Of a DNA stretch of 64,000 nucleotides, positions 9,830 through 21,341 are shown one piece after another. Every line of letters begins with the position of its first letter. Position 1 is the first letter of the stretch. The DNA lies in assembly GCA_001310415.1 (NCBI GenBank), contig BAXE01000005.1:124001-188000 (forward strand). The letters are read 5' to 3'. The position numbers and the translations under genes were made by a program. The notes under the pieces are model-generated. The model saw only the letters and a program-made list of their open reading frames with translations, did not search any database and was not told the origin of the DNA. Origin of the DNA: Enterovibrio sp. JCM 19048 (GTDB taxonomy: Bacteria > Pseudomonadota > Gammaproteobacteria > Enterobacterales > Vibrionaceae).

Positions 9830-11397
9830 ATGTTTGTATTTAGCCAACCAGAAAATCAAACCATCAGGCAGAATCATTCCGCATTCATTCCCAAGCCACG
9901 AAACAGGGCAATGGGCGGTTGTTCAAAGGGATGTCAATGCCAGGGATGCGCTGCGAAAAGCGCCAACAGGAAAACCTCCCCCATATTAGACAGGCCTGTC
10001 CAGTTGCAAATGTTCAGCGCTGGAAACCTGCACTCTGACGCCGCCGAGCGAGAAGCTGACCGGGTTGCCAACCGTGTGTTGGAATCCCCGAAACCCCAAT
10101 GTGCGTCATGTCAGGAAAGCGAAGGGGACGGCGGTTCCCTCGCCTCACTCTCATCGCCCCCCATTCCTACCAACCTAAAGTTCTTGGTGCCAAGTTCTGG
10201 TGCACCTTTGCAAACACCGGTCAGAAGAGAGATGGAACAAAGGTTTGGCCATGATTTTTCCGGGGTAAGGGTGCACACCGATGAACATGCCGCGAATTCT
10301 GCCTCTCAGCTTGGTGCAAGAGCCTATGCATTGGGCAACCATATTGTGTTTAACCGCGGCGAGTTCAGGCCAGAGAGCGCTGCCGGACAGAAAACCCTTG
10401 CTCATGAACTTACCACGTGTTGCAACAGTCAAAAGCCGGTACGTCGACAACCCAGATGCTGAGTGAAGCGGATTGCGCCAAGAGTTGTACTAAGAAAGAC
10501 GGCAGAAAAACAGCCACCAAAAAATTCAGCATTACCGTATTTGCCGACAAAGAGGGATCTTTTTTACTGCTTCCCGCGACGCACAAAGTCGGCCATGCAT
10601 GGATTGAACTGCAGGATGAGTATGGCGATTACTGGTCTTACGGTTTCTGGCCTAAAGAGGGATACGACGCCGATAACATGAAAGCGGACGTGGATGGATG
10701 TGTACATCATCCCGACTCAACCCAACACAACAAAAACAATCCTGCGACACAAACGTTTGAACTGACGGCAGAGCAATTTGCTGCGGCGAAGAAATATGCG
10801 GTCGACACGTGCAAAAACCGCCCGAAATACAATCTGTTTGGATTGCAGTGTACGGAATTTGTAAAACGTGCACTGGCTGCAGCAGGGCAAGGCAGTGCGG
10901 GGGGATTTGGCCTGATATGGGAAAGTCCCAACGCGCTGGCTTCGTGGATCAAAACCCATGCCCTGGCGTTGGGGGTTAACGTCACGGCTGCGACATCCGC
11001 TGACGATAAAGCGGGTCAGGCAAGTGCTGCTTTTGATCTTCGCTACCGCCACCAGTTCTATTCATTGCTGGGCACTAAGCTCCGTCTTTATGGCGTGGGG
11101 CGCGCAGAGCTGGGTAGCCCTATCAAATTGGGGTCAGCAGGTGTGGGGATAGAGCTGAATACGCAGAAAATTTATCTGCCACAGTTTTATGTAGAAACCG
11201 GCGGTGTCTTTGGCGATCTGAACCCAACTCCGGGCGCGGACAGCTTCGGCGCGGGTGTGACAGCGAGTGCAGGTTTGCGCTACAACATCGATGAGTTGGC
11301 ATTTGTAGGGGTGGAATACAATCTGGTTAAAGATCTTGTTAATAAAGATCCTGAACTGCACCGGATGATGTTCAGTGTGGGGATAAGGTTGTTCTGA
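9830..11397 (+). CDS. DUF4157 (eCIS-core) protein with permuted papain-like and beta-rich C-terminal domains
   Basis: About 522 residues after repair of one break near 10414, where an added C restores HELTHVLQQ. In order: a Cys-rich N-terminus (CSKGCQCQGC, then CASC near 90); a DUF4157 domain with RFGHDFSGVRVHTD and the zincin motif HELTH near 192; a segment with His near 256 (GHAWIEL) followed by Cys near 341 (LQCTEFV), the His-before-Cys order of permuted NlpC/P60 or LRAT-like papain folds; and a C-terminal 130 residues of alternating beta strands ending in Phe, like an outer-membrane barrel. DUF4157 proteins are often cargo or accessories of extracellular contractile injection systems, but no such system is in the window. 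Start: GAGGTG before ATG 9830. The function is unknown, and a toxin or effector is an inference. Confidence 0.65.
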
Positions 11398-11402
11398 TTT
11401 AA

Positions 11403-11425
11403 AAAGCCGGCTCACGGAGTCGGCT
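11403..11425 (+). terminator. Terminator-like hairpin after the DUF4157 gene
   Basis: AGCCGGCTC / GAGTCGGCT can pair over 9 bp (one G-U) with a 3-nt loop just after the stop. The following T tract is weak. Confidence 0.5.
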
Positions 11426-11528
11426 CGTCATTTTGCTGCAGAGATTTCTTAGATGCCACGCCTGAACGCTATGTCTTTGTCCATTGCGTAGTCAGCGGCT
11501 GCATCTGCATCGTAGGCTGGTCAATGAA

Positions 11529-11777
11529 TCATGCGTGTTCGTTGATATCCCATAGGTTTAACACCGTGTCTGCCCAGTTGTCCCTGAGTCGGTTTGATAC
11601 GCGTTGCTCTCTCAGCAGAGCGTTAAACATCTCAAGGTCGTTTTCGTCAACCAGGGTATTGAACTGATGTTCAATGACTTCTTTTGCCTGCGAACGCAGT
11701 GAGTCACCAATAACATTACCAACACGAAGCTGGGATAAAACGTCTATGGCTTGTTCGTATCCTTCGGTTTGGTGCAT
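11529..11777 (-). CDS. Small helical protein of unknown function
   Basis: 82 residues, charged and predicted helical, without membrane segment or signal peptide. AAGGAGG lies 5 nt upstream of the ATG, a strong ribosome-binding site that supports a real gene. The family is not recognised. Downstream of its stop, about 11449-11515 on the same strand reads AYDADAAADYAMDKDIAF before a stop. This is protein-like but in another frame with no start, so the true C-terminus may be longer and damaged. Confidence 0.55.
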   Translation of the reverse strand: MHQTEGYEQAIDVLSQLRVGNVIGDSLRSQAKEVIEHQFNTLVDENDLEMFNALLREQRVSNRLRDNWADTVLNLWDINEHA

Positions 11778-11871
11778 AGCGCCTCCTTATGTACTTGTTA
11801 CATTAATGATAACCATGTCTCAAAAAAGATCCAAAAATATTTACTTTCTGAATTCTTGGATGCTCATGCAT

Positions 11872-11900
11872 AAAAAAGCCGACTCTAATGAGTCGGCTTT
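11872..11900 (-). terminator. Terminator of the chitinase gene
   Basis: A perfect stem GCCGACTC / GAGTCGGC with a 4-nt loop, followed on the minus strand by six T residues, 27 bp past the restored chitinase stop. Confidence 0.85.
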
Positions 11901-11926
11901 GCACTTATCATATTGATTGGTGGTTA

Positions 11927-14900
11927 TTAACCGCAGACTTTCGACCAGCTGCCGTCACTGCCCGGTACAGAAGAAGTCCACCAGTTGGCTTGATAGATCT
12001 TGCCTTCGTGAACCATTTTGTCACCGCTGCCGGCATGGCTTGGATTGCCAGCCAGTCAGTTTGTGGCCAGTTAGGGTAAACGTTGATTCCTGTGGTCTCA
12101 CAGTTACTTGGATCTGGGTTTTCTGGATCGGTTGGTTTGTTCAGATCCGCCAAAGGCAGGTCGCTGTATTCAAACGCGAACGCATAATCCACACCATTGA
12201 TCTTCACTGTGTAGTTGGAAGGACCAGTGATTGGCAGGTAGTAAACCATATCCAATACATAGCTCTCGCCAGCTTTCAGTGATTTCCAGTTAGGCAGTTT
12301 GAACGATGCACGGTGCATTGTGCCTTCCAGACCGCCAATGTTGTTGGCTTTGCTGTGACCAGAAGAGATCACGCTCAGGCCGCCACCAGACTGGTCTTTC
12401 GCATTGTCAGGTGCAGAGGTTGGGATATCGAACTGGAACTCAGTACCACCCGGCAGATCCGTACCTGTGTTGTTCACGAAGGTGATCTTAGGATTGATTG
12501 GGTAGTTCTGGTCACCCACTTTGAAGCCACCGACTGACACATCAATCTTCACTGCTTCTGCAGGCATTGTGGTTTCAGACAGTTTCGCGCCATAAGGGGT
12601 TGCAGACATGAACTTGTCGTAGATGGCTTTGGTCATGGTGTTACCCATGTGGTATTCACCGTTGCCAGTCTTACACGCATTCTCGGTTGCATCGACGACA
12701 TCCGTACGGTTGCCATTTCCGTCCAGTTGGTAACACGCGTAGTCACCCGCCAGTTCCCAGAACATGATACCGCCGATACCTTTGTCGATGACGTAGTCAG
12801 ATTTCACGCTGACAGACGCTTCGTCTTCGGTAGACAGGAACACTTTCTTCTCTGCGTTCCACAGCCATGGAGCAACAGCGACTGAGTCGTAGTTACGTGC
12901 ATAGGTACCGCGCAGAACGTCTTGTTGATCGTTCGCTGGGTCTAAGCCATAAGCTGACGCGTAAGAACCGAAGATACCGTTTTCAAGGTTCTTCGCATGC
13001 CACATAGGGTTAGAGCCTGCGCCCATTTCGTTACCCTGTGGATCCTTGTCGTGCCACATGTTGTCGATGCCCATTGCACCGTTACCACAGTTGTTCTTCT
13101 CGCCTTCACCGGTGCCTGGTTGACACTCAGCTTGGTTAGGAAGCGCTGCTTTACCCCACAGGCCGTTTTCACCGCCGGACACGTCTTGCCAGCCACGGGT
13201 GTAGTAAGGCACACCGATGTTGATACGACCCGCTGGCATTGAGCCACGGAAGTAGTGGTATGCCCAGTCAGTGTTCAGGTAACCGATACCGCCGTATTGG
13301 CTGGTGCCGTAAACGTTCCACGCTTCCAGCTCAGAGTCTTTACCTGTGTCGAACAGTGCTGCGTTGTGACCAACATGGTCATTCCACGCGCCGTGCAGGT
13401 CGTAGCTCATGATGTTGACGTAGTCGAGGTACTTGGTCACGTCGAACGTTTCCATACCGCGCAGCAGGTAGCCAGAAGATGGCGCTGCGATAGTCAGCAT
13501 GTAGTGTTGGTTATCCTGTGCAGACGCGATATCAACTTTTTCACGCAGTACGCGCATCAGCTCTTGGTAAGAAGCCCACAGGTAAGGACGACGTGGTTCC
13601 ATGAAGTCTTTGTCGTATGGGTTACCGGCACCTGCCATTGAGGTTGGGTACTCATAGTCGATATCCAGACCATCGAACTTGTACTTACGCATCATTTCAA
13701 CCGCAGATGCAGCAAATTTCTCAATGCCAGCATGGTTGATAGAACCATCTGCATTTGTGGTCATGGTGTAGAAACACCGTCTGCCACGCGATCACCGTCT
13801 GGGCCAAAGTGACCGCCGGTTTCCGCCCAGCCACCGATTGAAATCAGTGTCTTAACGTCATGTTTCTTCTTGTAAGTGGCCAGTGCACCGAAGTGGCCTT
13901 TGAAGCCAAGCGCTGGATCAACTTCAACACCCGGCCACTCTTTGTTAACAGCGGCGTTTGTTGGATCGTTTACATCACCGATGTTGACTTTGCCGTCAGG
14001 ACCGATGCTGACAAATGCATAGTTGATGTGGGTCAGTTGTTCCCAAGGAATGTCGCTAACCAGGTAAGAGGCTTGTGGATCGTCGCCTGCACGCCAGCTG
14101 GTGAAGTAACCGATGATACGGCGTGGGTGGTCAGCACCCATCTGCTCACGGCCATCTTCATCGTAAACTGTACAGTAAGGCACGTTAACGTCAGGGGTCT
14201 GGTACAGACCTTCTGGACGACAGTTAGAAACAACAGGTGTACCTTTCACGTTCACGGTGACAACTGCAGAATCGGTAGACGCGCCTTTGTCATCTGTCGC
14301 TTTCGCTACATAGAAATGTTGCCGGATACATTTGATACCCAGTCAAAAGTGTAAGGTGCGGAAGTGACCGTTTCTTTCAGTTGGCCTGCAACATAGAAGT
14401 CCACTTTCGCGATGGTGCCATCAGCATCCGCAGCGTCTGCAGTCAGTGTCACTGTCGCGCCCTGGTCAACAGCAGTTGCTGACGCAGCCAGAGAAACGGT
14501 CGGTGCTTCGTTGTCAGGAATGATAACGCCTGGCTTAACAGTGATGCTCAGTGCTGAAGTTTCTGCAACTGCACCGTCGTCATCCGTCGCTTTAACAACG
14601 ATGCTGTGTGTACCTTCTGCCGCAGTCCAAGTTTTTGCGTATGGCGCCGAGGTATCTGAGCCAATGGATGTGCCATCAACGAAGAACTCAACCTTAGCGA
14701 TTGAACCATCGCTGTCACTGGCATTTGCGCTAATAGTGACAACGTCACCCGCTTTAAAGCTGTCGCTGGCTGATGGCGCTGTCAGGGCAACGCTTGGTGC
14801 TTCGTTTACAGGTGGAGTGACGTCACCGGAATCACACTGATCCACCTTTTTCCACTCTTGGTATTGTCCGGAAGACGTTTTCGGGTCATTACCCATTGTC

Positions 14901-15081
14901 CACCAGTTTGCCTTGTAGACAATCTTGTCACGCTGAACAGTACTGCACTGGTATACGCTTTATCAGACTGCCATTTCTCAATACCTGAGCAGTCGGTAGC
15001 TGCCTGCGCATTAAAAGCAAACATGCACGCTACGGCGACTGCCGACAGCGTGAAGCCCTTGCTTTTGCCTGTCACATCCAT
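11927..15081 (-). CDS. Secreted multidomain GH18 chitinase (frame restored)
   Basis: About 1,050 residues. A signal peptide (cleavage after AFNAQA) is followed by an N-terminal CBM5/12 chitin-binding module ([17 protein letters not shown]), two Ig-like repeats ([19 protein letters not shown]), a third linker, the GH18 catalytic domain with the acid/base motif [10 protein letters not shown], then a C-terminal domain and a second CBM5/12 ([16 protein letters not shown]). It hydrolyses chitin outside the cell. There are four frame breaks, near 14940, 14318, 13772 and 12049, each repaired by one base. The restored stop is at 11927. GAGGA precedes the ATG by 7 nt. Chitin use is typical of Vibrionaceae. 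The breaks leave all domains recognisable, so I judge the gene functional. Confidence 0.9.
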
Positions 15082-15586
15082 TGAATATTCCTCGAAAATA
15101 GAAGTTTAACTATTGATTTATATAACATTAGCGCGACTTTCATCGCGTAAAAAATAAAGTAGTTGAGTTGGATATGGCTGGCATCCGAGTTTTAGTCAGA
15201 TTTAGATCTCTACTCAGGATTCGAAGAAAAAGGTTCTATCTCTTCGCCGGTATTCACAAATTCAACGGACAATTTTTCGTTTCTCTGCAAGAATTTTGTG
15301 CTGCATGCAAGGCCGCATATTCAGATGAGGTAGACCAATGTCTAATGATGATTGTCTACAACCTGCGTTGAAAGTTTGTGTTTAAGTGGGCATTATTTAG
15401 TCAGTTAGAGAATATTGTCGACAGAAAGGGCTTTGATGCGAGTCACCACAAAAGAAGAATGTCGACAGTAAGTGAAGCAAACAGTGAAGGGTGTGACCAA
15501 ATCTGAAGGAATGAAAGATTGGCTGATTAAAGCCATCGAATAATCCGGAATAAAATCGCTGTTATCGACAGGCAAGGAGCACGTCC
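15082..15586. other. Intergenic region between divergent chitinase and prpE
   Basis: 505 bp holding the divergent promoters. The short open frame at 15168-15371 has no ribosome-binding site or recognisable motif and was not called. I see no convincing operator or structured RNA. Confidence 0.5.
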
Positions 15587-17468
15587 ATGTCAGCCTATCA
15601 AAACGCTTACCGGCAATCTGTCAATGATCCTCAAGGGTTCTGGCTTCAGCAGTCCCGGCAAATCAAATGGTTTAAACCCCCTCAAGTTGCACTGGAAAAT
15701 GATGCAAACGGCATAGAGCGTTGGTTTCCAGATGGTGAACTCAATACCGCCTATCTTGCTCTGGATTATCACGTAGAGCAGGGCAGGGGAGACCAGACTG
15801 CGCTGATTTACGATGCTCCCGTAACCGGAAAAAAAGCCCAGTACAGCTATGAAGTGCTGCGCGATCAGGTTGCGAAGTGCGCCGGTATGCTGGCATCCCT
15901 GGGCGTTGAAAAGGGTGATCGGGTAATCATTTATATGCCGATGATCCCACAGGCTGCCATTGCCATGTTGGCCTGTGCCCGGTTGGGCGCTATTCATTCC
16001 GTGGTGTTTGGGGGCTTTGCGCCGAATGAGCTTGCGGTGCGCATCGAAGATGCGGAACCGAAAGTGCTGCTGACCGCGTCTTGCGGCATCGAAGTGAACA
16101 AGGTGATTCCTTACAAGCCAATGGTCGATCAGGCGGTGATGGACAGCCGCTGGAAGCCTGAGCGTGTGGTGGTGTACCAGCGTCCCGAGCAACCTGCCGT
16201 GTTAGACAATGAGCGTGATGCAGACTGGGCAACTTTGTTGGAACGGGCTGAGCCCCATGATTGTGTACCTGTTAACGCAACCGATCCGCTATATATCCTC
16301 TACACCTCAGGCACGACGGGTAAACCCAAAGGGGTTGTTCGCGACAACGGCGGTCACGCGGTTGCCCTGAAATACAGCATGTCGACGGTTTACAATGTCG
16401 AACCTGGTGAAGTGTATTGGGCAGCGTCGGATGTTGGCTGGGTGGTGGGCCATTCTTATATTGTGTATGCACCGCTCATTCATGGCTGCACTACCATCAT
16501 GTATGAAGGCAAGCCGGTCAGAACGCCGGATCCCGGTGCTTTCTGGCGAGTGTGCAATGAATATGGTGTGTCGGTGCTCTTTTCTGCTCCAACTGCCTTC
16601 CGGGCTATTAAGAAAGAAGATCCGGAAGGGAAGGCGATCCACAAATACCAGATGGGGAAACTGCGCACCATTTTATGGCAGGGGAAAGGCTGGACCCGCC
16701 ACATTGGAATGGGTAGAGGCGCATACCGGCCGACCGGTTGTCGATCATTGGTGGCAAACTGAAACGGGATGGGCGATTTCCTGCAACCCGATTGGCTTGG
16801 AAAGCTTTATGACCAAACCTGGGTCATCGACCAGACCGACGCCGGGATTTAACGTCAAAATCCTCAATGAAACCGGTGAATCCCTGGCTGCAAATGAGCA
16901 AGGATACATCGCCGTCAAGCGTCCTTTGCCGCCGAGCTGCCTGGCAACGGTGTGGCGTAACCATGACAGGTTCGAATCCGGTTATCTTCAACAGTTTCCC
17001 GGCTACTATGTGTCCGGTGATGGTGGCTATGTCGATGAAGATGGCTACCTGTTTGTCATGGGGCGCATCGATGATGTGATTAACGTGTCTGGTCACCGTT
17101 TATCAACTGGCGAAATGGAAGAGATTGTCGGCGCCCACGAAGCGGTAGCGGAGTGTGCCGTGGTCGGGATTTATGATGAACTGAAAGGGCAATTACCGCT
17201 TGGTTTGGTGGTGCTTAAAGACGGCTACTACTCAACGGAAGGCAATATCGAAAAAGAATTGGTGGCAAAAGTGCGCAATGAGATTGGCCCTGTTGCCTGC
17301 TTTAACCGCGCGATTATTGTCGACAGGTTACCGAAAACCCGCTCGGGCAAAATACTGCGCCGTATTATCCGCCAGATAGCCGACGGCGAAAGCTACAGCG
17401 TCCCCTCGACGATTGACGACCCGGCGAGTCTGGACGATATCAGCAGAGTGTTGTCATCCCACAGCTGA
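15587..17468 (+). CDS. prpE: Propionyl-CoA synthetase
   Basis: About 627 residues after repair. It is an acyl-AMP-forming ligase that activates propionate to propionyl-CoA through an adenylate. Motifs: A3 phosphate loop YTSGTTGKPKG near 240, substrate region WWQTETGW, GRIDDVINVSGHR hinge, and C-terminal catalytic lysine in KTRSGKILRR (PKTRSGK). The C-terminal TIDDPASLDDI is typical of PrpE rather than Acs. Two breaks near 16673 (T run) and 16698 restore IFMAGERLDPATLEWV. CAAGGAG sits before the ATG. No prpBCD methylcitrate genes are adjacent, so it stands alone here. Confidence 0.87.
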
Positions 17469-17487
17469 TGTAAATGTCACTAAAAAG

Positions 17488-17503
17488 GCCACCGTCTGGT
17501 GGC
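17488..17503 (+). terminator. Terminator-like hairpin after prpE
   Basis: Stem GCCACC / GGTGGC with a 4-nt loop 20 bp after the stop, preceded by AAAAA and followed by a weak T-rich stretch. Confidence 0.5.
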
Positions 17504-17524
17504 TTCGTCATTCATAAGCAGGGC

Positions 17525-18183
17525 TTACTGCGCGTTTACAAACGCTTTGAAGCGGGCTTTGGTTTGCGCATCCGCTTTTTGGAACCAGTAGTGAAGCTGG
17601 TATTCCTCTTCGTTGATGCCTTCGCTGTCATTGACTACGACTTTCGTGCTTCGGGTTACCGGTTTAGCGGGAGCGGTCTCTGCTACCGGTGTTTGTTCCA
17701 GATTCAACGACGCTGGCATGTCAGTCTGGTTGTAACGTTGCAGTTCAGACAGGTAGTCACGGCTCAGTTGGAAACCGGACTTGATCAGTTTACCTTGCTC
17801 AAACGCAATGGCATTGTCGCTAGCATCCTTGATGGTGAACTCAGGGTTTTTATTGAATTTGCGCGCTGATGCTTGTTCAGGTATTCCGGGAATTCAAAGT
17901 GGACATCGGTGTCCTGTGCGTCGAATTTCACGACCAACACATCGGAGCGGACGAAAGTGACGTCTTTGCCTTCTTCGAAGCTGGTGACGTACCGAAATGC
18001 CAACTGTTGTGTTCCATCCTGCAATACGACCGTATCTTCTTTACCAAATACTGACGACTTGTGGGTCTGTCCGTTGTAAGCAAGCAGTTCTACATTGTCG
18101 TTGAGGTGGAGGGTCACATCTGCCTGGGCAGACAGCGGTAGTAGTGCTGCAAACACTGAGGAGAGAAACAGCTTTCTTCTCAT
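17525..18183 (-). CDS. DUF2057/YccT-family exported protein (frame restored)
   Basis: About 219 residues with a signal peptide (FLSSVFAALLPLSAQA), typical of the YccT (UPF0319/DUF2057) family of periplasmic proteins. The break near 17859 (one T lost) restores NFNKNPEFTIKDASDNAIAF and joins the C-terminal half, which ends in FKAFVNAQ. The start at 18183 has AAGGGA 7 nt upstream. In E. coli, yccT heads the same gene block as rlmI, acyP, tusE and yccA, and that order is kept here. The molecular role is not certain from sequence. Confidence 0.75.
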
Positions 18184-18207
18184 GATCATCCCTTAAAATT
18201 GCAAAAT

Positions 18208-18231
18208 GGGCCCGACTTGATGAAGGGCCCT
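18208..18231 (-). terminator. Hairpin between rlmI and yccT-like gene
   Basis: GGGCCC / GGGCCC inverted repeat with an 11-nt loop lies just after the rlmI stop on the minus strand. The T tract is weak. Confidence 0.45.
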
Positions 18232-18249
18232 CATTATTATTTAAAACGC

Positions 18250-19437
18250 TTATTTTACGTAGCAGGCAAACCCTTTCAGGTAGAAACCTTCTGGGTATGC
18301 GCTGTCGATTGGGTGGTCTGCCGCTTGTTCAAAACGCTCGATGAACTGCACATCGCGGTGTGCGTCCAACGCTGCATCAGCAATGATTTTCTGGAACAGG
18401 GCATTGTCCATCAAACCTGAGCAGGAGTAAGTCAGCAGGGTACCGCCAGGTTTCAGGATTTGCATCGCCAGCATGTTGATGTCTTTGTAGCCACGGCACG
18501 CACCAGTCAGTTGCGCTTTTGATTCCGCGAACTTTGGTGGATCCATGATCACAACGTCAAATTTCTCGCCGGCATCGCGGAATTCGCGTAGCAGTTTGAA
18601 TACGTCAGCGTTGACGAACTGGGCTTTAGAAACGTCAAAGCTGTTCATTTCAGCATTGGCTTTGGCGATGTCCAGCGCAGGCTGGGAAACGTCCACGTTA
18701 ATTACTTCTGCCGCGTTGCCCTTCAGGGCATACAGGCCAAAGCCGCCGGTGTAACAGAAGCAGTTCAGAACACGCTTGCCGTTCACGTATTTCACGGATG
18801 CTTCGCGGCTGTCGCGTTGATCCAGATAGAAACCGGTTTTGTGTCCACCCGTGATATCTACACTGATTTTCACGCCGTTTTCTTCAATAACAACAGACGC
18901 TGGTGGCATCTCGCCGTGCAAAACGCCAGTGCGCTCTTTCAGGCCTTCTTTCTTACGAACAGAAACGTCTGAACGCTCGTAGATGCTACATTCAGGGTAA
19001 AGCTCAACCATGGCAGCGACCAAGTTGTCTTTCTGTGCTTCAGCACCTGCACTCAGCAGTTGGCATACCAGAAAGTTTTCGTAGCGGTCGATGGTGATGC
19101 CCGGTAAACCATCGGACTCTGCAGCAATCAGGCGGTAGCCGGTCAGGCCGTCACGGGCTGCCAGTGTTTCACGCAGGCCTTGAGCCTGTTGCAGGCGTTT
19201 TTTGAAGAATTCGACATTAATGTCTTCCTGTTCAAACGACCATACGCGGACACGGATTTGAGAATTAGGAGAAAACGCACCACGCGCCAGCCATTGACCC
19301 TGATGATCGTAGACATCCACGGTCTGACCGAGACTTGGTTTGCCCTCGACGCGTTGAATACCACGCGAGAATACCCAAGGGTGGCGACGGCGCAGCGATT
19401 TTTCGCGGCCTTTAACCAGATAAACAGACGGATTCAT
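18250..19437 (-). CDS. rlmI: 23S rRNA m5C1962 methyltransferase
   Basis: 395 residues and intact. It has an N-terminal PUA domain (residues 1-80, [14 protein letters not shown]) and a C-terminal Rossmann methyltransferase domain with SAM motif [14 protein letters not shown], acidic [16 protein letters not shown] (motif IV) and the catalytic-region YSCSG. The family methylates cytosine 1962 of 23S rRNA. It sits between yccT-like and acyP/tusE/yccA, as in E. coli. The frame is undamaged, which makes it a useful control for base quality. Confidence 0.92.
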   Translation of the reverse strand: MNPSVYLVKGREKSLRRRHPWVFSRGIQRVEGKPSLGQTVDVYDHQGQWLARGAFSPNSQIRVRVWSFEQEDINVEFFKKRLQQAQGLRETLAARDGLTGYRLIAAESDGLPGITIDRYENFLVCQLLSAGAEAQKDNLVAAMVELYPECSIYERSDVSVRKKEGLKERTGVLHGEMPPASVVIEENGVKISVDITGGHKTGFYLDQRDSREASVKYVNGKRVLNCFCYTGGFGLYALKGNAAEVINVDVSQPALDIAKANAEMNSFDVSKAQFVNADVFKLLREFRDAGEKFDVVIMDPPKFAESKAQLTGACRGYKDINMLAMQILKPGGTLLTYSCSGLMDNALFQKIIADAALDAHRDVQFIERFEQAADHPIDSAYPEGFYLKGFACYVK

Positions 19438-19533
19438 TGGTTTTTCCTAATTTCAAGATGCGGGTTGTCGTGCGATGTAGGTCACGCCAACCGATAAAGG
19501 TGCTGTATTGTGTGAGATGAAAAGAAAGAATGC

Positions 19534-19562
19534 AAACAGCCGCCCTGTAGGCGGCCGTTTTT
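19534..19562. terminator. Terminator near the end of the chemoreceptor gene
   Basis: Stem GCCGCC / GGCGGC extended by AAAC/GTTT, with a short loop and a T6 run on the plus side. On the minus strand it follows the chemoreceptor stop at 19579. Confidence 0.65.
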
Positions 19563-19578
19563 TCGCCGTTTGGGCTGT

Positions 19579-20925
19579 TTAGTCTGTACGCATACCTTTA
19601 ACCAGCGCAGTCAGACTGGAAGATTGCTTCTGAAGATCGGCAACATCACGGGCAGTTTGCTGGATCATCTCGCTCACTTGCCATGCCTGTTGGCGCACAT
19701 GCTCCACATCTGAAGAAATGGTACCTGCCACACTGCCTTGTTGGTTTGCTGCAGTGGCAATCTCGGTACTGCGGTCAGTAATGCGCTGACTACGGTCAGA
19801 GATCGAGCTGATATCCTCACTGATGCTTTGCATCAAAGACTCACTGGCCGCTGCATTTTCGACGGTGCCTTGCATAACCGTGCGAAGGTGCCGGTGTTAC
19901 TTTCCAGATCTTGGATCATTCGCTGGATTTCGACGGTCGCCTGTTGGGTGCGCCCGGCAAGGGTGCGTACTTCATCTGCGACCACGGCAAAACCACGTCC
20001 TTGCTCGCCCGCTCGTGCCGCTTCAATGGCTGCGTTCAGTGCCAGCAGGTTAGTCTGCTCTGAAATTGCGCTGATAGTCGCGACCATGCTGCCAATTTCG
20101 CTGGAGTTATTTTCCAGTGCAGCCACTGCGTTCGAGGCGGTCTCAATTTCACGGCTCAGCGCCTGAATGGCACTCATGGTTTGGTTGACCTGGGACTGGC
20201 TTTGTTTTGATGCCTCACCAGCTTGTGTGATTTCACCGGATGTTTGTTCAGCGTGAGAGGCAACATCACGGATAGAGCCGGCCATTTCTTCTGTCGCGCT
20301 TGCCAGTGAGTCGAGATACGCGCGCTGGTCTTTAGAGAGTGATTCGCTTTCTGCGCTACGTTGGCTTAGCTCTGAGGAAAGCCCTTCCATCAACGAGGCT
20401 GCGTTTTTAATCGCACGTACCAAGCTGTGTTCGCGATCCGCGACTTTATCGACAGTCGCTGCAATGATGCTGAACTCGTCGCGCACCGGGAAGAAGTTCA
20501 TACGGCTGGTTAGGTCACCGTCCAGCATGCGTTGCAGTGAATGATTCATGGTGTACATGGCTCCGCCGATGAAACTGGACACATAATGAAGCGCTGAAAC
20601 ACCAATCAACGCAATGATTGCCAGGACAAACCATTCCAGTCCGCTGATTTGGGTCCAAAAACTGGTTGCCACTGAATTTGCACCGCTGGTCGCAATCAGT
20701 GAGGCGGCTTCTGTTGCAGAAGCGTCGTAGTGAGACAGCACACTTTGCAGTGCTGCGCTATGGTTCTCTTGTGCTTGGGCTAACTGTGCTTGTGAGGCAT
20801 TGTAAAAAACCACACCAACCGCAAGTGTCAGCGAGACTAAAATTGTATAAAGGATGAAGAATTTTTTGTTTCAGGCTAACTTTGATGAGGTACTGGTCAA
20901 CCCAGCGGAACGGCGTTTCTATCAT
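19579..20925 (-). CDS. Methyl-accepting chemotaxis protein with very short sensor
   Basis: About 450 residues: TM1 near 20-40 ([14 protein letters not shown] after repair), only about 57 periplasmic residues, TM2 near 100-125, a HAMP domain, then a long coiled-coil signalling domain with the hairpin tip [20 protein letters not shown]. Breaks: the T run 20862-20867 (minus-strand A run; either +1 or -2) and near 19881 (one base lost, restoring [13 protein letters not shown]). The periplasmic part is too small for a Cache or four-helix sensor, so it may sense through partners or membrane state. It interrupts the ycc block between rlmI and acyP. Confidence 0.85.
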
Positions 20926-21026
20926 GTTTGAATAGGTCCTTGTCAAAAGCTCCGGTGTATTACCGTTAGACGAGGTGAATAGTACACTGTTGTATAAAGG
21001 TAAGACTAACCAGTGAGGTGTGATTG

Positions 21027-21299
21027 ATGTCACAAATATGTGTTAGGGCGACAGTTTCAGGACGCGTTCAGGGAGTTGGCTTCCGTTTTCACACTGCCCA
21101 TGAAGGTTTAAAGCTTTCGCTTAGCGGTTATGCGCGGAATGAATCTGATGGGACTGTGACGGTGCTGATGTGCGGTGAGGAGAAAAATGTCAACGCGCTG
21201 TTGGCGTGGTTGGAGCAAGGGCCAGCCACGGCGAATGTCACCAAACTGGTGCACAACCAAATAGACTGGCAGGCGATAGATGGGTTTTCCATTCAGTGA
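21027..21299 (+). CDS. acyP: Acylphosphatase
   Basis: 90 residues and intact. It hydrolyses acyl phosphates. The phosphate-binding loop GRVQGVGFR carries the catalytic Arg and the ARNESDG motif the catalytic Asn. The start was set at ATG 21027, with GAGGTG 6 nt upstream, not at the TTG 3 nt earlier. It is divergent from the chemoreceptor and convergent with tusE. The gene corresponds to yccX of the conserved block. Confidence 0.92.
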   Translation: MSQICVRATVSGRVQGVGFRFHTAHEGLKLSLSGYARNESDGTVTVLMCGEEKNVNALLAWLEQGPATANVTKLVHNQIDWQAIDGFSIQ

Positions 21300-21316
21300 C
21301 TAAACCGCCCAAATAG

Positions 21317-21341
21317 AAAAGGAGCCAACTGGCTCCTTTTT
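21317..21341. terminator. Bidirectional terminator between acyP and tusE
   Basis: AAAAGGAGCC / GGCTCCTTTT perfect stem with a 4-nt loop and A/T runs on both sides, between convergent genes. Confidence 0.85.

Noticed and set aside
9830..11397. A complete extracellular contractile injection system in the window.
   Set aside because: Only the DUF4157 protein is present. No tube, sheath, baseplate or AAA ATPase genes were found on either strand.
11927..15081. Reading the chitinase as four separate genes or as a true pseudogene.
   Set aside because: Each junction is repaired by a single base, all domains including [10 protein letters not shown] and both chitin-binding modules are intact, and a perfect terminator follows the restored stop.
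15168..15371. 67-codon frame in the chitinase-prpE intergenic region.
   Set aside because: No ribosome-binding site, no motif, and a biased basic composition. Better explained as promoter DNA.
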